From NCBI RefSeq assembly GCF_008710135.1, contig NZ_VYKK01000017.1, positions 1 to 64,000 of the forward strand: 64,000 bases of DNA. The letters are read 5' to 3'. Below are positions 27,981 through 40,375 of this stretch, one piece after another. The stretch is from Paenibacillus spiritus (lineage in GTDB: Bacteria; Bacillota; Bacilli; Paenibacillales; Paenibacillaceae). The notes beneath the pieces were generated by a model. The model was not told where the DNA came from. It ran no database searches and saw nothing but the letters and a program-made list of their open reading frames with translations. Every line of letters begins with the position of its first letter. Position 1 is the stretch's first letter. Made by a program: the position numbers and the translations under genes.

Positions 27981-29099
27981 ATGAACAAGAACAAGGATAC
28001 AAGAACAGGCAGCAAATGGCGGACACAGGCCGCACGGTGGGGAATTGGAGCCGCGGCTGCGGCGCTCTTGGCGGCAGGCCTTCCGGCGGAGACGGGCCTG
28101 GCTGCGCCGGCGGCTGCTGTGCAGAAGGCGGCGCAGAGCACCGTCCTGCTGAAGTGGAATGGAGCGGTTACGAAGCAGCAGGGACTCTATAAGGAGGGTG
28201 CCGTCTGGGTTCCGGTCTCCTTCCTGCGGGATACGCTGAAGCTGAACGTAACCTACAATAAAGAACAGCAGACCTATCAAGTGGGTTCCGGCGTGCGGAA
28301 GCTGACCCTGTATGTCTCGGAGTACGGAATTTCGCCGTCGGTGAACGGGTTCTTCCTGTCCGAGTACGAGGGTCTCCTGCAGAGCGGGAAGCTCTATGTT
28401 CCGGTCGGTCTGCTGACCGACTATATGGGATATCAGGCGGATTTTAGCAAGGCCTCCGGCCGGCTTAACCTGATGCCGAAGGCCCAGAACGCCTTGGCCG
28501 TCAGCTCGTCCACCTATGCTGCGGACAAGGAAGGGGCCGCCATTCATCTGGAGTATCCGCAGATTTCCGGGCTGAACAACGCTGCAGTACAGCAGAAGAT
28601 CAACGAGACGCTAAAGCAGGCGAATGCCGCTTTTACCGCGGAGATGAACAACGAGCTTGCGAAGAGAGGCGAGGATGAACGCCCGTATGAGTTCGACTCG
28701 CGCTTCCTGGTGACCTATAACAGCAACGGGCTGCTCAGCCTCGTCATGGATCAGTACAGCTATCTGGGCGGAGCCCACGGCATGACCTACCGCCAAGGCT
28801 TTACCTTCTCCCTCAAGGACGGCAAGCGCCTGCTGCTGAAAGATCTGTTCGGAGCCAATCCCAACTACAAGAAGGTGCTGAACGCCAAAGCCGGCAAGGA
28901 GCTGAGAGCGATGGGCGGCTATCTTGGCGGGTTCACGGGGCTGACGACCGAGAAATACTTTTATTTGAAAGAGGGCAAGGCGGTCCTGTTCTTCCAGCTC
29001 TATGACTATACCGCATATGCCCAGGGCTTCCCGCTTGTTACTTTTGACTTCAAGGAGCTGCTGCCTCCGGGTCAGAGCGTGCTTGGCGCGCTGAAATAG
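27981..29099 (+). CDS. Secreted copper-amine-oxidase-N/DUF3298 protein
   Basis: 372 residues. Signal peptide with basic start and core GIGAAAAALLAAGLP, cut near LAA-PAA. Residues 55-165 hold two copies of the stalk repeat of copper-amine-oxidase N-terminal domains (VWVPVSFLRDTLKLNVTYN; LYVPVGLLTDYMGYQADF), common in Paenibacillus cell-surface proteins. Residues 180-370 fit DUF4163/DUF3298 (YSYLGGAHGMTYRQGFTF), as in the anti-sigma factor RsiV, which binds lysozyme. No transmembrane anchor or cytoplasmic anti-sigma part is present, so an extracellular binding role is inferred. Confidence 0.82.
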   Translation: MNKNKDTRTGSKWRTQAARWGIGAAAAALLAAGLPAETGLAAPAAAVQKAAQSTVLLKWNGAVTKQQGLYKEGAVWVPVSFLRDTLKLNVTYNKEQQTYQVGSGVRKLTLYVSEYGISPSVNGFFLSEYEGLLQSGKLYVPVGLLTDYMGYQADFSKASGRLNLMPKAQNALAVSSSTYAADKEGAAIHLEYPQISGLNNAAVQQKINETLKQANAAFTAEMNNELAKRGEDERPYEFDSRFLVTYNSNGLLSLVMDQYSYLGGAHGMTYRQGFTFSLKDGKRLLLKDLFGANPNYKKVLNAKAGKELRAMGGYLGGFTGLTTEKYFYLKEGKAVLFFQLYDYTAYAQGFPLVTFDFKELLPPGQSVLGALK

Positions 29100-29131
29100 T
29101 GAGACCGGAAGTCTGCCGAAGGCCTCACTGC

Positions 29132-30172
29132 TTAATCCGGCCTTACCCAAAAGTCAATGAGCCGGAGATCGCCGGTGGGTTGGAGGGGGTGAGTAGCGAT
29201 CCATTTGAAGTTATTCTCGATGTCGTATTGATATACTTGGTTATCCCAGATGGAGTAGAAGATGTTTCCATGTACCAGACTGCGGTTGGGAGGAGCCGCT
29301 AGGGGAAAACGATGAGTAACCTTACCCGTGTCAGGATTTATAACTGTAATAGAGTTATCTGTGGATTGGCCCAGCGAGTATTGGGGGACCAGCAGACTTT
29401 CGCCGTAGCTGAGCACTTGATAGGGAGAGGCACCTTTCCAGGGTATGGTCTGGATTTTACCGCTTTCAAGGTGAAGAGTAGCCAAGACTTTCGCTGGTCC
29501 ATTGAAATCATCCATCGCATTATTAGCAAGCATTAGTGTGGTAGGGTCTAGGAAGAAGGTGTCGGTTGAGAATGTTGTCAAACGGTTCTTATAGTCGTGA
29601 ATCGCATGCAGTTCGGAGTCGTACACCGATATGTGCTGCATGCGCTCCTGAATATGATCGGAGAGCACATAGATCCGATCTTGATTCGAAGTAATCGTGC
29701 GAAGAACGCCGGGAACCTTGATTTGCTTGACAATTTTGCCGGAAGCCAAATCAATCTTATTCAATTCGCCATAAGAGATATCCGTGTTATGAATCACAAA
29801 TGCATAACCTCTCTGAATAGCTACATCCATAGGATAATCACTGGTGGGGACCGTAACCAGCTTGTTTAGTTGGCTGTTCAATTCAATAATTTGATTTCCG
29901 GAATGTCGCGGTGTACCCGTACTTACAAAATAATAATTACCTTTATAAGTTTTACCGGGTGTGACTCCACCTGCACTAAGCTTTAAGGTGCGAATCAGCT
30001 TCCAGTCATCCGAATAGAACCGGAACTCACTGTGAGAGCTACGAAAGGAAGTAAATACGGCCATATAAGCGTAGTCATCCGGAAGTTTGTATTTATCCTT
30101 CTCGGAAGACGAGCCGCAAGAGGACATAAAAGCCGCCAATAAAATCCACACTATTAATATTTTTACCCGCAT
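29132..30172 (-). CDS. Predicted lipoprotein, beta-propeller-like
   Basis: 346 residues. Signal sequence VKILIVWILLAAF ending in lipobox-like FMSSC (Cys about 19), so an Lgt substrate on the outer face of the membrane. The rest has repeated strand patterns with YVLSDHIQERMQHISVYD and ITVINPDTGKVTHRFPL, as in YncE/YVTN-type propellers; no enzyme motif is seen. Base composition is clearly more AT-rich than in flanking genes, suggesting recent gain. It lies downstream of the gene at 30269 in the same direction. Confidence 0.7.
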   Translation of the reverse strand: MRVKILIVWILLAAFMSSCGSSSEKDKYKLPDDYAYMAVFTSFRSSHSEFRFYSDDWKLIRTLKLSAGGVTPGKTYKGNYYFVSTGTPRHSGNQIIELNSQLNKLVTVPTSDYPMDVAIQRGYAFVIHNTDISYGELNKIDLASGKIVKQIKVPGVLRTITSNQDRIYVLSDHIQERMQHISVYDSELHAIHDYKNRLTTFSTDTFFLDPTTLMLANNAMDDFNGPAKVLATLHLESGKIQTIPWKGASPYQVLSYGESLLVPQYSLGQSTDNSITVINPDTGKVTHRFPLAAPPNRSLVHGNIFYSIWDNQVYQYDIENNFKWIATHPLQPTGDLRLIDFWVRPD

Positions 30173-30206
30173 ACAATAGTCCCTTCTTAAAGATATTTAA
30201 TGAATA

Positions 30207-30236
30207 TCGGCAAGAATTGACTTAAATTCTTGCCGA
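30207..30236. terminator. Inverted repeat between two minus-strand genes
   Basis: Arms TCGGCAAGAATT (30207-30218) and AATTCTTGCCGA (30225-30236) are perfectly complementary. It follows the stop of the minus-strand gene at 30269, so it may end that transcript, but no long T run follows. Confidence 0.5.
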
Positions 30237-30268
30237 CATTCAGTCAGAAGTAGAGGTAGCTGTCCTGA

Positions 30269-30970
30269 TTATTGTGAGTAAACTACGTAAGCATGTTCAC
30301 TCTGAGTTAAGTCAACGGGCCAAACAGCCCCTCCATCGTTTAAATTAATGTTGTACATACTGTTAAACATGTAGTATACGAGTTGAGAACAATAAAAACT
30401 TGAAGATTGATTAATATTAAAGAAGTTGTAGTTATATGGTTTGTTTAGATGATTGTATGCTTTAAGAGCAAGATCAATATCTTGTTGAAGTGTAGTACCA
30501 ATTACAGTACGCAGTTGGAAATGTTCGTACCTTGCATCCCAATCGTTGGGCCATAATTTAACGCCATTCATATCCCCCTTATTTCCAAAAGACTCTAGAA
30601 CATAATTGCTGGAATAGACAAGGCCCGCATGTCCTCCGGCCCAAGTGCTAGAAGAACTGCTGGCTGTGTCTGTAGTAACTAAAAATTCACCAGCTCTTGA
30701 GGTATACGAGCCTGCAGCTTGTCTGGACATATCTGTACTAATTGTACTAGCTTGATTTTCTGCTGTTTTAGGATCACCGATAAAAAGTGGTTCTTGTTTA
30801 TCCATTTGGGTTTTAAGTCCCTCGGTTGCTTGTTTCGCGGTTTCTAAATCATTAATTTCCGATTGATTTAGCGAACTGAATGAGGAGGAGTCATTGGCAA
30901 AAGCGCTGGTAACGGGCAGAAGTAAAAAGATAGAGATACAAAGTGTAATAATTTTTTTCAATAATAACAT
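30269..30970 (-). CDS. Secreted NlpC/P60-like (YiiX/YycO type) hydrolase
   Basis: 233 residues. Signal peptide KKIITLCISIFLLLPVTSAFA. After a Ser/Gln-rich linker (about 30-105) the domain shows the permuted papain order of YiiX/YycO proteins: His in WAGGHAGLVYSS (about 113-124), Glu in VLESFGNKG, and the nucleophile Cys in SSFYCSQLVYYMF (about 197). Such enzymes cleave peptides or fatty-acyl bonds at the cell surface; the target here is unknown. AT-rich, like the lipoprotein gene behind it; the two may form one acquired unit. Confidence 0.75.
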   Translation of the reverse strand: MLLLKKIITLCISIFLLLPVTSAFANDSSSFSSLNQSEINDLETAKQATEGLKTQMDKQEPLFIGDPKTAENQASTISTDMSRQAAGSYTSRAGEFLVTTDTASSSSSTWAGGHAGLVYSSNYVLESFGNKGDMNGVKLWPNDWDARYEHFQLRTVIGTTLQQDIDLALKAYNHLNKPYNYNFFNINQSSSFYCSQLVYYMFNSMYNINLNDGGAVWPVDLTQSEHAYVVYSQ

Positions 30971-30984
30971 TCTCTTCCTTTATT

Positions 30985-31023
30985 GTTATGTGGATCCACA
31001 TTGTTCATGGTAATCTACATAAC
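30985..31023. repeat. Nested palindromes upstream of the NlpC-like gene
   Basis: ATGTGGATCCACAT (30988-31001) is a perfect 14-bp palindrome. GTTATGTGGAT (30985) and ATCTACATAAC (31013-31023) form a larger inverted repeat with one mismatch. They sit 15-53 bp upstream of the minus-strand start, where an operator would be. A TATAAT-like box (TATATAATC on the minus strand, near 31033) is just upstream. Confidence 0.45.
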
Positions 31024-31156
31024 GAAAAGATTATATAGGAACATAGATACAATTTTTTACAAGTATTTAATCTTAGGACATTCTCCCGGTTCCGCCCCAG
31101 GCCGCTCTTCATATGCTGAATAGGTGAACGAGGCATTCGGCAAAGGAGGAGCGGGA

Positions 31157-31789
31157 GTGGTCTATCAGTACACGGCGCTAGGAGACTCGCTGACAACAGG
31201 CTTCGGGGCGCTGCCGGGAAACGGCTTCGTTCCGTTGTACCGGCGGATGACGGAAGCCCGGCTGAGGTCTTTCGTGGCGCACACCAATCTGGGCATTAAC
31301 GGCCTGACGACAACGGAGCTGCTCTGGTACATTCAGCGGAACGCCATGTTCCGCCAGGCGATCCGGGAAGCGGATGTCATTACGGTGTCGATCGGCGGCA
31401 ACGACTTAATCCGGGCGGCCCGCTCGGCAAGGGGGAATGGCGCTGCGGCGCTCCCCCTAGGAGCTGTCCACGAAGCCACGCGGCATTACGGAGAGATTAT
31501 GCAGGCTATCGGCTCGATCAAAGCGCAGGACGGCAGGCCCTATCTTCTGCGGACGGTCGGACTCTACAATCCGTACCCGAGATGGGCGGAAGCGGCGGAA
31601 TGGGTGAGACACTTTAACCGGCATGCCGGGCGGTACAGCAGCAGAACCAGCGGCTTCGCCGATATATACGGCGCCTTCGCAGGCAGCGAGCGGGAGCTCC
31701 TGTCCCTCGACGGACTGCATCCGAACGGCAGGGGCTACCGGGTCATTGCCGAACGGCTGAATGCGCTGGGTTACAGTCCGCTGGTGTAA
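31157..31789 (+). CDS. SGNH/GDSL-type esterase
   Basis: 210 residues without a signal peptide. All SGNH blocks are visible: GDSLTTGFG with the catalytic Ser (about residue 9), GGNDLIRAA, and DGLHPNGRGY with the Asp-His pair. Probable lysophospholipase or acetylesterase. I use GTG 31157 because AAGGAGG lies 7 bases upstream; GTG 31124 has no RBS. It is convergent with clpP. Confidence 0.88.
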   Translation: MVYQYTALGDSLTTGFGALPGNGFVPLYRRMTEARLRSFVAHTNLGINGLTTTELLWYIQRNAMFRQAIREADVITVSIGGNDLIRAARSARGNGAAALPLGAVHEATRHYGEIMQAIGSIKAQDGRPYLLRTVGLYNPYPRWAEAAEWVRHFNRHAGRYSSRTSGFADIYGAFAGSERELLSLDGLHPNGRGYRVIAERLNALGYSPLV

Positions 31790-31822
31790 GAAGAAGGGCC
31801 TACAAGCTGCATTTTGTTCACA

Positions 31823-31862
31823 AAAAGACCCCCTTGAGCCTTATGAGGCCAAGAGGGTCTTC
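31823..31862 (-). terminator. Terminator of clpP
   Basis: On the minus strand the stem AGACCCTCTTGG/CCCCCTTG-type arms around a short loop is followed by TTTTTG, 26 bp after the clpP stop. On the plus strand it may also stop the esterase transcript. Confidence 0.8.
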
Positions 31863-31887
31863 GTCATGCGCTGCCTGGGTCCTGGGA

Positions 31888-32484
31888 TTATTGACCCACG
31901 GACATCGGGTGCTCGATGACTTTGTCGACGAGACCGTAAGCGGCAGCGTCCTCCGCGCTCATGAAATAGTCGCGGTCTGTATCCTTCTCGATGCGCTCCA
32001 GCGGCTGGCCGGAACGTTCGGCCAGAATGCGGTTCAGCTTGTCGCGCATCTTCAGAATGCGGCGGGCACGGATTTCAATATCCGAAGCCTGGCCTTGGGC
32101 GCCGCCGAGCGGCTGGTGAATCATAATCTCGCTGTTGGGCAGCGCGTAGCGCTTGCCGATCGCGCCGGCCGTCAGCAGGAAGGCGCCCATGGACGCGGCC
32201 ATGCCGACGCAGATGGTGGATACGTCCGGCTTGATGTACTGCATCGTATCGAAGATCGCCATGCCGGCTGTGATGGAGCCGCCGGGACTGTTGATGTACA
32301 GGGAAATATCCTTATCCGGATCCTCCGCCGCCAAGAACAGCATCTGGGCAATAATGGAGTTGGCCACCACATCATTGACTTCGGTACCGAGGAAGATGAT
32401 GCGGTCCTTCAGCAGGCGGGAGTAGATGTCGTAAGCCCGCTCGCCGCGGTTGCTCTGTTCAACGACCATTGGAATATAACTCAT
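31888..32484 (-). CDS. clpP: ATP-dependent Clp protease proteolytic subunit
   Basis: 198 residues. Catalytic triad Ser98 (GMAASMGAF), His123 (MIHQPLGG) and Asp172, numbering equal to Bacillus ClpP. Forms the tetradecameric chamber used with ClpX, ClpC or ClpE. RBS AAAGGAGG. The promoter overlaps a CtsR box, so it belongs to the heat-shock regulon. Confidence 0.98.
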   Translation of the reverse strand: MSYIPMVVEQSNRGERAYDIYSRLLKDRIIFLGTEVNDVVANSIIAQMLFLAAEDPDKDISLYINSPGGSITAGMAIFDTMQYIKPDVSTICVGMAASMGAFLLTAGAIGKRYALPNSEIMIHQPLGGAQGQASDIEIRARRILKMRDKLNRILAERSGQPLERIEKDTDRDYFMSAEDAAAYGLVDKVIEHPMSVGQ

Positions 32485-32534
32485 TTTCGGATAACCTCCT
32501 TTGAATTGAACGGCTTAGGATACTGCTTTACCAC

Positions 32535-32563
32535 ATGATAACCAAATTAAAACAAAAAGTCAA
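32535..32563 (-). promoter_or_regulatory. Sigma-A promoter of clpP
   Basis: On the minus strand TTGACT (32563-32558), a 17-bp spacer and TATCAT (32540-32535). Confidence 0.75.
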
Positions 32564-32574
32564 AGAAAGTCAAA
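32558..32574. promoter_or_regulatory. CtsR operator
   Basis: The direct repeat AGTCAAA-GAA-AGTCAAA fits the CtsR consensus (A/G)GTCAAANAN(A/G)GTCAAA exactly and overlaps the clpP -35 box. Confidence 0.85.
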
Positions 32575-32583
32575 CTCGGACCG

Positions 32584-32607
32584 AAAAAAGAGCCGCTAAG
32601 CGGCTCT
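32584..32607 (-). terminator. Terminator of tRNA-Arg
   Basis: On the minus strand AGAGCCGC-TTA-GCGGCTCT followed by six T, 70 bp after the tRNA. Confidence 0.85.
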
Positions 32608-32676
32608 CTGGTTAATTCGTGGCACGATGGTTAATTACAAGTATGTCTTGCTGTTCCTGTATAATCTAGAAGTTAA

Positions 32677-32751
32677 TGGCGCGCCCGCCAAGAATCGAAC
32701 TTGGATCTCAGGCTTCGGAGGCCTACGTCATATCCATTGGACCACGGGCGC
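32677..32751 (-). tRNA. tRNA-Arg (CCG)
   Basis: On the minus strand the acceptor GCGCCCG pairs with CGGGCGC, the anticodon loop is CTCCGAA (CCG), the T-loop GTTCGATTC, discriminator G and encoded CCA. It has its own promoter and terminator. Confidence 0.95.
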
Positions 32752-32761
32752 AACAGAACTT

Positions 32762-32790
32762 ATTATAGATCAACATCAGGAAGAATGCAA
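32762..32790 (-). promoter_or_regulatory. Promoter of tRNA-Arg
   Basis: On the minus strand TTGCAT (32790-32785), a 17-bp spacer and perfect TATAAT (32767-32762), ending 10 bp before the tRNA. Confidence 0.85.
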
Positions 32791-32902
32791 GTCATATGTC
32801 CAAATTTATGTGACCGGGCCCTGCGGCGCGGCCGGACAGGCTGATGCCTTTTTCGTCTGCTGCATAAGATGATAGAGACGGGCGAATTCTAGACGGGAGC
32901 AC

Positions 32903-32931
32903 TTGCACTCGGTGGAAGTTTTGGGTAGAAT
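32903..32931 (+). promoter_or_regulatory. Promoter of the cggR-gapA operon
   Basis: TTGCAC (32903-32908), a 17-bp spacer and TAGAAT (32926-32931). The start point near 32938 falls at the first base of the CggR operator. Confidence 0.75.
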
Positions 32932-32936
32932 ACAAG

Positions 32937-32972
32937 TGGGACTTAAAACGTTAACCCGGGACGTTTTAAGAC
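32937..32972. promoter_or_regulatory. CggR operator
   Basis: Two half-operators TGGGAC-N6-CGTT and CGGGAC-N6-AGAC stand 20 bp apart, the period of the Bacillus operator CGGGAC-N6-TGTC-N4-CGGGAC-N6-TGTC. It lies between promoter and cggR, where CggR acts as a roadblock relieved by fructose 1,6-bisphosphate. Confidence 0.7.
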
Positions 32973-33013
32973 CATATAGAGAAGGGGAAGAGAGAAACCG
33001 CAGGAGTGAAAGC

Positions 33014-34078
33014 ATGCGTAACCTATTAGAGATCCAAAAGCAGCTTCTGCCTGATCTAATGGAGACCCTCAAACGGCGGTATACGATTCTGCACCAGATT
33101 CTGCTGTCCGACATCATCGGACGACGGACGCTGGCCGCATCCCTCGATATGACCGAGCGGGTGCTGCGGGCGGAGACGGATCTGCTCAAAGCCCAGGGGC
33201 TGATCGAGATTGAGAGCGTCGGCATGCGCATCAGCGAAGCCGGCCGCGAACTGCTTGATCTGATGGAGCCCATCGCCAAGAGCCTGTTCGGCCTTGACGA
33301 ACTGGAAGAGCTGATTCGCCGAGAGTACGGCTTGTCCAAGCTGGTCATTGTACCGGGAGATTGCGATGCTTCTCCGGTAACCAAGCGGGAGTTGGGACGC
33401 GCTGGCGCCAAGGCGCTGCTGAGCGTGCTGAAGCCCGGCGATACGGTTGCCGTAACGGGCGGTTCCACGCTCGCGGAGATGGCGGATCAATTAACGGCGC
33501 CCATTGCGCCGACTTTTCAGAAGACTTGGTTCGTACCGGCACGCGGAGGGCTTGGAGAGAGCATGGAGATCCAGGCCAACACCATTGCCTCCACCATGGC
33601 CAAGAGGGTGGGTGCGAATTACCGGCTGCTGCATGTCCCGGATCTGCTGGGAGAGGACGCTTATCAGTCCCTGGCCCATGATCCGAACATCGGCGAGATT
33701 GTGCACACGATCCGGCATTCCCGAATCATCGTGCACGGCATCGGCGATGCCATGGAGATGACGCGCCGGCGCAAGCTCGGAGAAGACGCGATTGCGGCTA
33801 TCCGAACGGCGGGAGCCGTAGCCGAGTCGTTCGGCTACTATTTCAATGAATCGGGCGAAGTGGTGCACACGATGCTGACGATGGGACTCCGCCTGGAGGA
33901 CATCATCCGCACCGAAGTGGTCATCGGCATCGCCGGAGGCAAGCGCAAGGCCAAAGCCATTCACGCCATGCTCCGGTTCGGCCGCGAGAACATTCTTGTG
34001 ATCGACGAAGCCGCCGCCATGGAAATCGGACGCGAAATCGAAGCCGCCCGCAGCGCGGGAGACGCCGTTTCCACATAA
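33014..34078 (+). CDS. cggR: Central glycolytic genes regulator CggR
   Basis: 354 residues of the SorC family. N-terminal winged helix (about 15-85; YTILHQILLSDIIGRRTLAA), then a SorC-type effector domain that in CggR binds fructose 1,6-bisphosphate (GDTVAVTGGSTLAEMAD about 137-153; GHGIGDA-like VHGIGDAMEM). ATG 33014 follows AGGAGTG; the longer in-frame reading from 32903 lies in the promoter and operator and is not translated. First gene of the glycolytic operon, 104 bp before gapA. Confidence 0.95.
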   Translation: MRNLLEIQKQLLPDLMETLKRRYTILHQILLSDIIGRRTLAASLDMTERVLRAETDLLKAQGLIEIESVGMRISEAGRELLDLMEPIAKSLFGLDELEELIRREYGLSKLVIVPGDCDASPVTKRELGRAGAKALLSVLKPGDTVAVTGGSTLAEMADQLTAPIAPTFQKTWFVPARGGLGESMEIQANTIASTMAKRVGANYRLLHVPDLLGEDAYQSLAHDPNIGEIVHTIRHSRIIVHGIGDAMEMTRRRKLGEDAIAAIRTAGAVAESFGYYFNESGEVVHTMLTMGLRLEDIIRTEVVIGIAGGKRKAKAIHAMLRFGRENILVIDEAAAMEIGREIEAARSAGDAVST

Positions 34079-34182
34079 TGGCGAGCATTAGCCCTCATCA
34101 TGCGTTATACTTAACCTGTTGTCTTGACAGGCCTCAACCGTCTGTCTTGAATAAATAAATGATACTTAGGAGGAACTATTCA

Positions 34183-35193
34183 ATGACTGTAAAAGTAGGT
34201 ATCAACGGATTCGGACGTATCGGCCGCCTTGCTTTCCGCCGTATTCAAGAAGTGGAAGGCATCGAAGTAGTAGCTATCAACGACCTGACCGATGCCAAAA
34301 TGCTGGCGCACCTGCTCAAATATGATACAACGCAAGGCAAATTCCAGGGTGAAGTTGAAGTTCATGACGGCTTCTTCAAAGTAAACGGCAAGGAAGTTAA
34401 AGTCCTGGCTAACCGCAATCCGGAAGAACTGCCTTGGGGCGACCTGGGCGTTGACATCGTTCTGGAATGCACAGGCTTCTTCACTTCCAAGGAAAAAGCC
34501 GAGCTGCACCTGAAGGGCGGCGCCAAGAAAGTGGTTATCTCCGCTCCGGCTACCGGCGACATGAAGACCGTTGTATACAACGTCAACCATGACATCCTCG
34601 ACGGTTCCGAGACGGTTATCTCCGGCGCATCCTGCACCACGAACTGCCTGGCTCCTATGGCCAAGGTTCTGAACGACAAGTTCGGCGTTGTAGAAGGCCT
34701 GATGACAACGATCCACGCCTACACCGGCGACCAGAACACGCTGGACGCTCCGCATGCCAAGGGCGACTTCAGACGTGCCCGCGCCGCTGCCGAGAACATC
34801 GTTCCGAACACGACTGGCGCTGCCAAGGCAATCGGCCTTGTTATTCCTGAACTGAAAGGCAAGCTGGACGGCGCTGCTCAGCGCGTACCGGTACCGACTG
34901 GCTCCCTGACTGAGCTGGTATCCGTTCTGAACAAGACGGTAACCGTTGACGAAATCAACGCTGCCATGAAGGAAGCTTCCGATCCGGACACTTACGGCTA
35001 CACAGAAGACGAAATCGTATCTTCCGACATCAAGGGCATGACTTACGGCTCCCTGTTCGACGCTACACAGACTAAGGTTCTGACTGTAGGCGACAAGCAG
35101 CTCGTGAAGACTGTGGCTTGGTACGACAACGAAATGTCCTACACGGCACAGCTCGTTCGTACGCTGGAATACTTCGCCAAAATGATTAAATAA
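34183..35193 (+). CDS. gapA: Glyceraldehyde-3-phosphate dehydrogenase
   Basis: 336 residues. NAD-binding [16 protein letters not shown] at the N-terminus and catalytic Cys151 in [12 protein letters not shown]. The catabolic NAD-dependent type is inferred from position behind cggR. ATG 34183 follows AGGAGG. Highly biased codons fit very high expression. A hairpin terminator follows before pgk, so part of the transcripts may stop there. Confidence 0.98.
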   Translation: MTVKVGINGFGRIGRLAFRRIQEVEGIEVVAINDLTDAKMLAHLLKYDTTQGKFQGEVEVHDGFFKVNGKEVKVLANRNPEELPWGDLGVDIVLECTGFFTSKEKAELHLKGGAKKVVISAPATGDMKTVVYNVNHDILDGSETVISGASCTTNCLAPMAKVLNDKFGVVEGLMTTIHAYTGDQNTLDAPHAKGDFRRARAAAENIVPNTTGAAKAIGLVIPELKGKLDGAAQRVPVPTGSLTELVSVLNKTVTVDEINAAMKEASDPDTYGYTEDEIVSSDIKGMTYGSLFDATQTKVLTVGDKQLVKTVAWYDNEMSYTAQLVRTLEYFAKMIK

Positions 35194-35220
35194 TTTCGCA
35201 AGCCACTATAGTCCATCCAT

Positions 35221-35256
35221 AGAGCGGAAACGGGATTCGCAGTTTCCGCTCTTTTA
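35221..35256 (+). terminator. Terminator between gapA and pgk
   Basis: The perfect 11-bp stem AGAGCGGAAAC/GTTTCCGCTCT with a ten-base loop is followed by TTTT. It would lower expression of downstream glycolytic genes relative to gapA. Confidence 0.8.
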
Positions 35257-35301
35257 CGAGTGTTCGATTTGAACCTATTATGCGTGTGTGGAGGATAGAT
35301 C

Positions 35302-37263
<1,962 letters not shown>

Positions 37264-37264
<1 letters not shown>

Positions 37265-38808
37265 TGTCCGCTCCAAAACCGGTAGCTCTGATTATCATGG
37301 ACGGCTTTGGCCTGCGGGGAACGACGGAAGGCAATGCCGTCGCCCAAGCCAACAAGCCGAACTATGACCGTTATCTGAAGCAGTATCCGAACACGACGCT
37401 GACCGCATGCGGCGAAGCCGTCGGTCTTCCGGAAGGTCAGATGGGCAACTCCGAAGTCGGCCACCTGAACATCGGGGCCGGACGGATTGTGTATCAGGAC
37501 TTGACGATGATCGACAAGTCGATCCGCGACGGCGAGTTCTTCGAGAACGACACGCTGGTAGCGGCTGTGCGGAACGCGAAGGATAACGGCAAGAAGCTGC
37601 ACCTGTTCGGACTGCTGTCCGACGGCGGCGTTCACAGCCATATCAATCATCTGTTCGCCATGCTGGACTTGGCCAAGAAAGAAGGACTGAGCGATGTCTA
37701 CATCCACGCCTTCATGGATGGCCGCGACGTGGCTCCGGACAGCGGACAGAAATATATCCAGGCGCTGATCGCCAAGATCGAGGAAATCGGAGTGGGACGC
37801 ATCGCAACCGTGTCCGGCCGCTACTTCGCGATGGACCGCGACAAGCGCTGGGAACGCGTCGAGAAGGCTTACCGCGCCATCGTAGACGGCGAAGGCCTGA
37901 AGTACACCGACGCGCTGTCGGCAATTACGGCGTCTTACCAGAACTCCGTCTATGACGAGTTCCTGGAGCCGTCCGTCATTACCGATGAAGCCGGCAACCC
38001 GACGGCAACCGTGGAGAGCGGCGATTCCGTCGTCTTCATCAACTTCCGTCCGGACCGGGCGATTCAGCTGTCCCAGGTCTTCACACAGCCGGACTTCGCC
38101 GGATTTGACCGCGGAGCGAAGTTCCCGCAGGGCCTGCATTTTGTCTGCATGACGACTTATAGTGAAACGGTGGTCGGCTATGTCGCCTTCCCGCCGAAGA
38201 ACCTGGTCAACACGCTGGGCGAAGTGCTGGTTCAGCAAGGGAAGAAGCAGCTTCGCATTGCGGAGACCGAGAAGTATCCGCACGTGACGTTCTTCTTCAG
38301 CGGCGGACGCGATGTGGAACTGCCGGGCGAGACCCGCATTCTTATCAATTCGCCGAAGGTGGCAACCTATGACATGAAGCCGGAGATGAGCGCCTACGAA
38401 GTGGCTGCGGCCTGCGTAGCCGAGATCGAAGCCGACCGTCAGGACGCCATCATTCTGAACTTCGCCAACCCCGACATGGTCGGTCACTCCGGTATGCTGG
38501 AGCCGACGATCAAGGCGGTTGAAGTGACCGACGAGTGCGTAGGCAAAGTGGTGGATGCCGTTACCGCCAAGGGCGGGGTCGTTATCATCATCGCCGACCA
38601 CGGCAACGCCGATATGGTCTTCGACGAAGAAGGACGTCCGTTCACGGCGCATACGACGAACCCGGTTCCGTTCATCGTGACCGACGAGAACGTCATCCTG
38701 CGCGAACACGGCATTCTGGCTGACGTGGCTCCGACCTTCCTGGATCTGATGGGTCTGCCGCAGCCGGCCGAGATGACCGGCCAGTCCATGATTGCAAGAC
38801 GCAAGTAA
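37264..38808 (+). CDS. gpmI: Cofactor-independent phosphoglycerate mutase
   Basis: 514 residues, alkaline-phosphatase superfamily, manganese dependent. Metal-binding [10 protein letters not shown] at the N-terminus, phospho-Ser in [17 protein letters not shown] (about 57-73), and C-terminal [14 protein letters not shown]. It interconverts 3- and 2-phosphoglycerate. Coupled to tpiA and 46 bp before eno. Confidence 0.98.
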
Positions 38809-38848
38809 GCACAGCAGCAATTCCCATTACGCATACAAAGGAGAATGA

Positions 38849-40141
<1,293 letters not shown>

Positions 40142-40184
40142 TCGGTTCTGCCGGGCAGATTCTGCCGCAGATTCGTGATCTTCG

Positions 40185-40217
40185 ACCGCTTCGGCCTAAG
40201 GCCGGAGCGGTTTTTTT
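40185..40217 (+). terminator. Terminator of the glycolytic operon
   Basis: The stem ACCGCTTCGGCC/GGCCGGAGCGGT with loop TAA and seven T. Confidence 0.92.
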
Positions 40218-40276
40218 GCTTCGGGGAGGGCATTCCGGGTTAAGAGACCGGCGCGATTCCATATCCCAGGAATAGG

Positions 40277-40305
40277 TTGTCATCGCTTTCGGGCTATGAT
40301 AAAAT
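40277..40305 (+). promoter_or_regulatory. Promoter of secG
   Basis: TTGTCA (40277-40282), a 17-bp spacer and TAAAAT (40300-40305), with an extended TG two bases before the -10. Confidence 0.7.
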
Positions 40306-40375
40306 AAGAATGCTGTTTGTGTGACGTGAATTCCAATTCTCATAGATAGTGATGCTTGAGTAGGGGGTGGAAGAA

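Noticed and set aside
29098..29129. Bidirectional terminator AGTGAG/CTCACT between convergent genes
   Set aside because: Only six paired bases at the ends with poor interior pairing and no T run.
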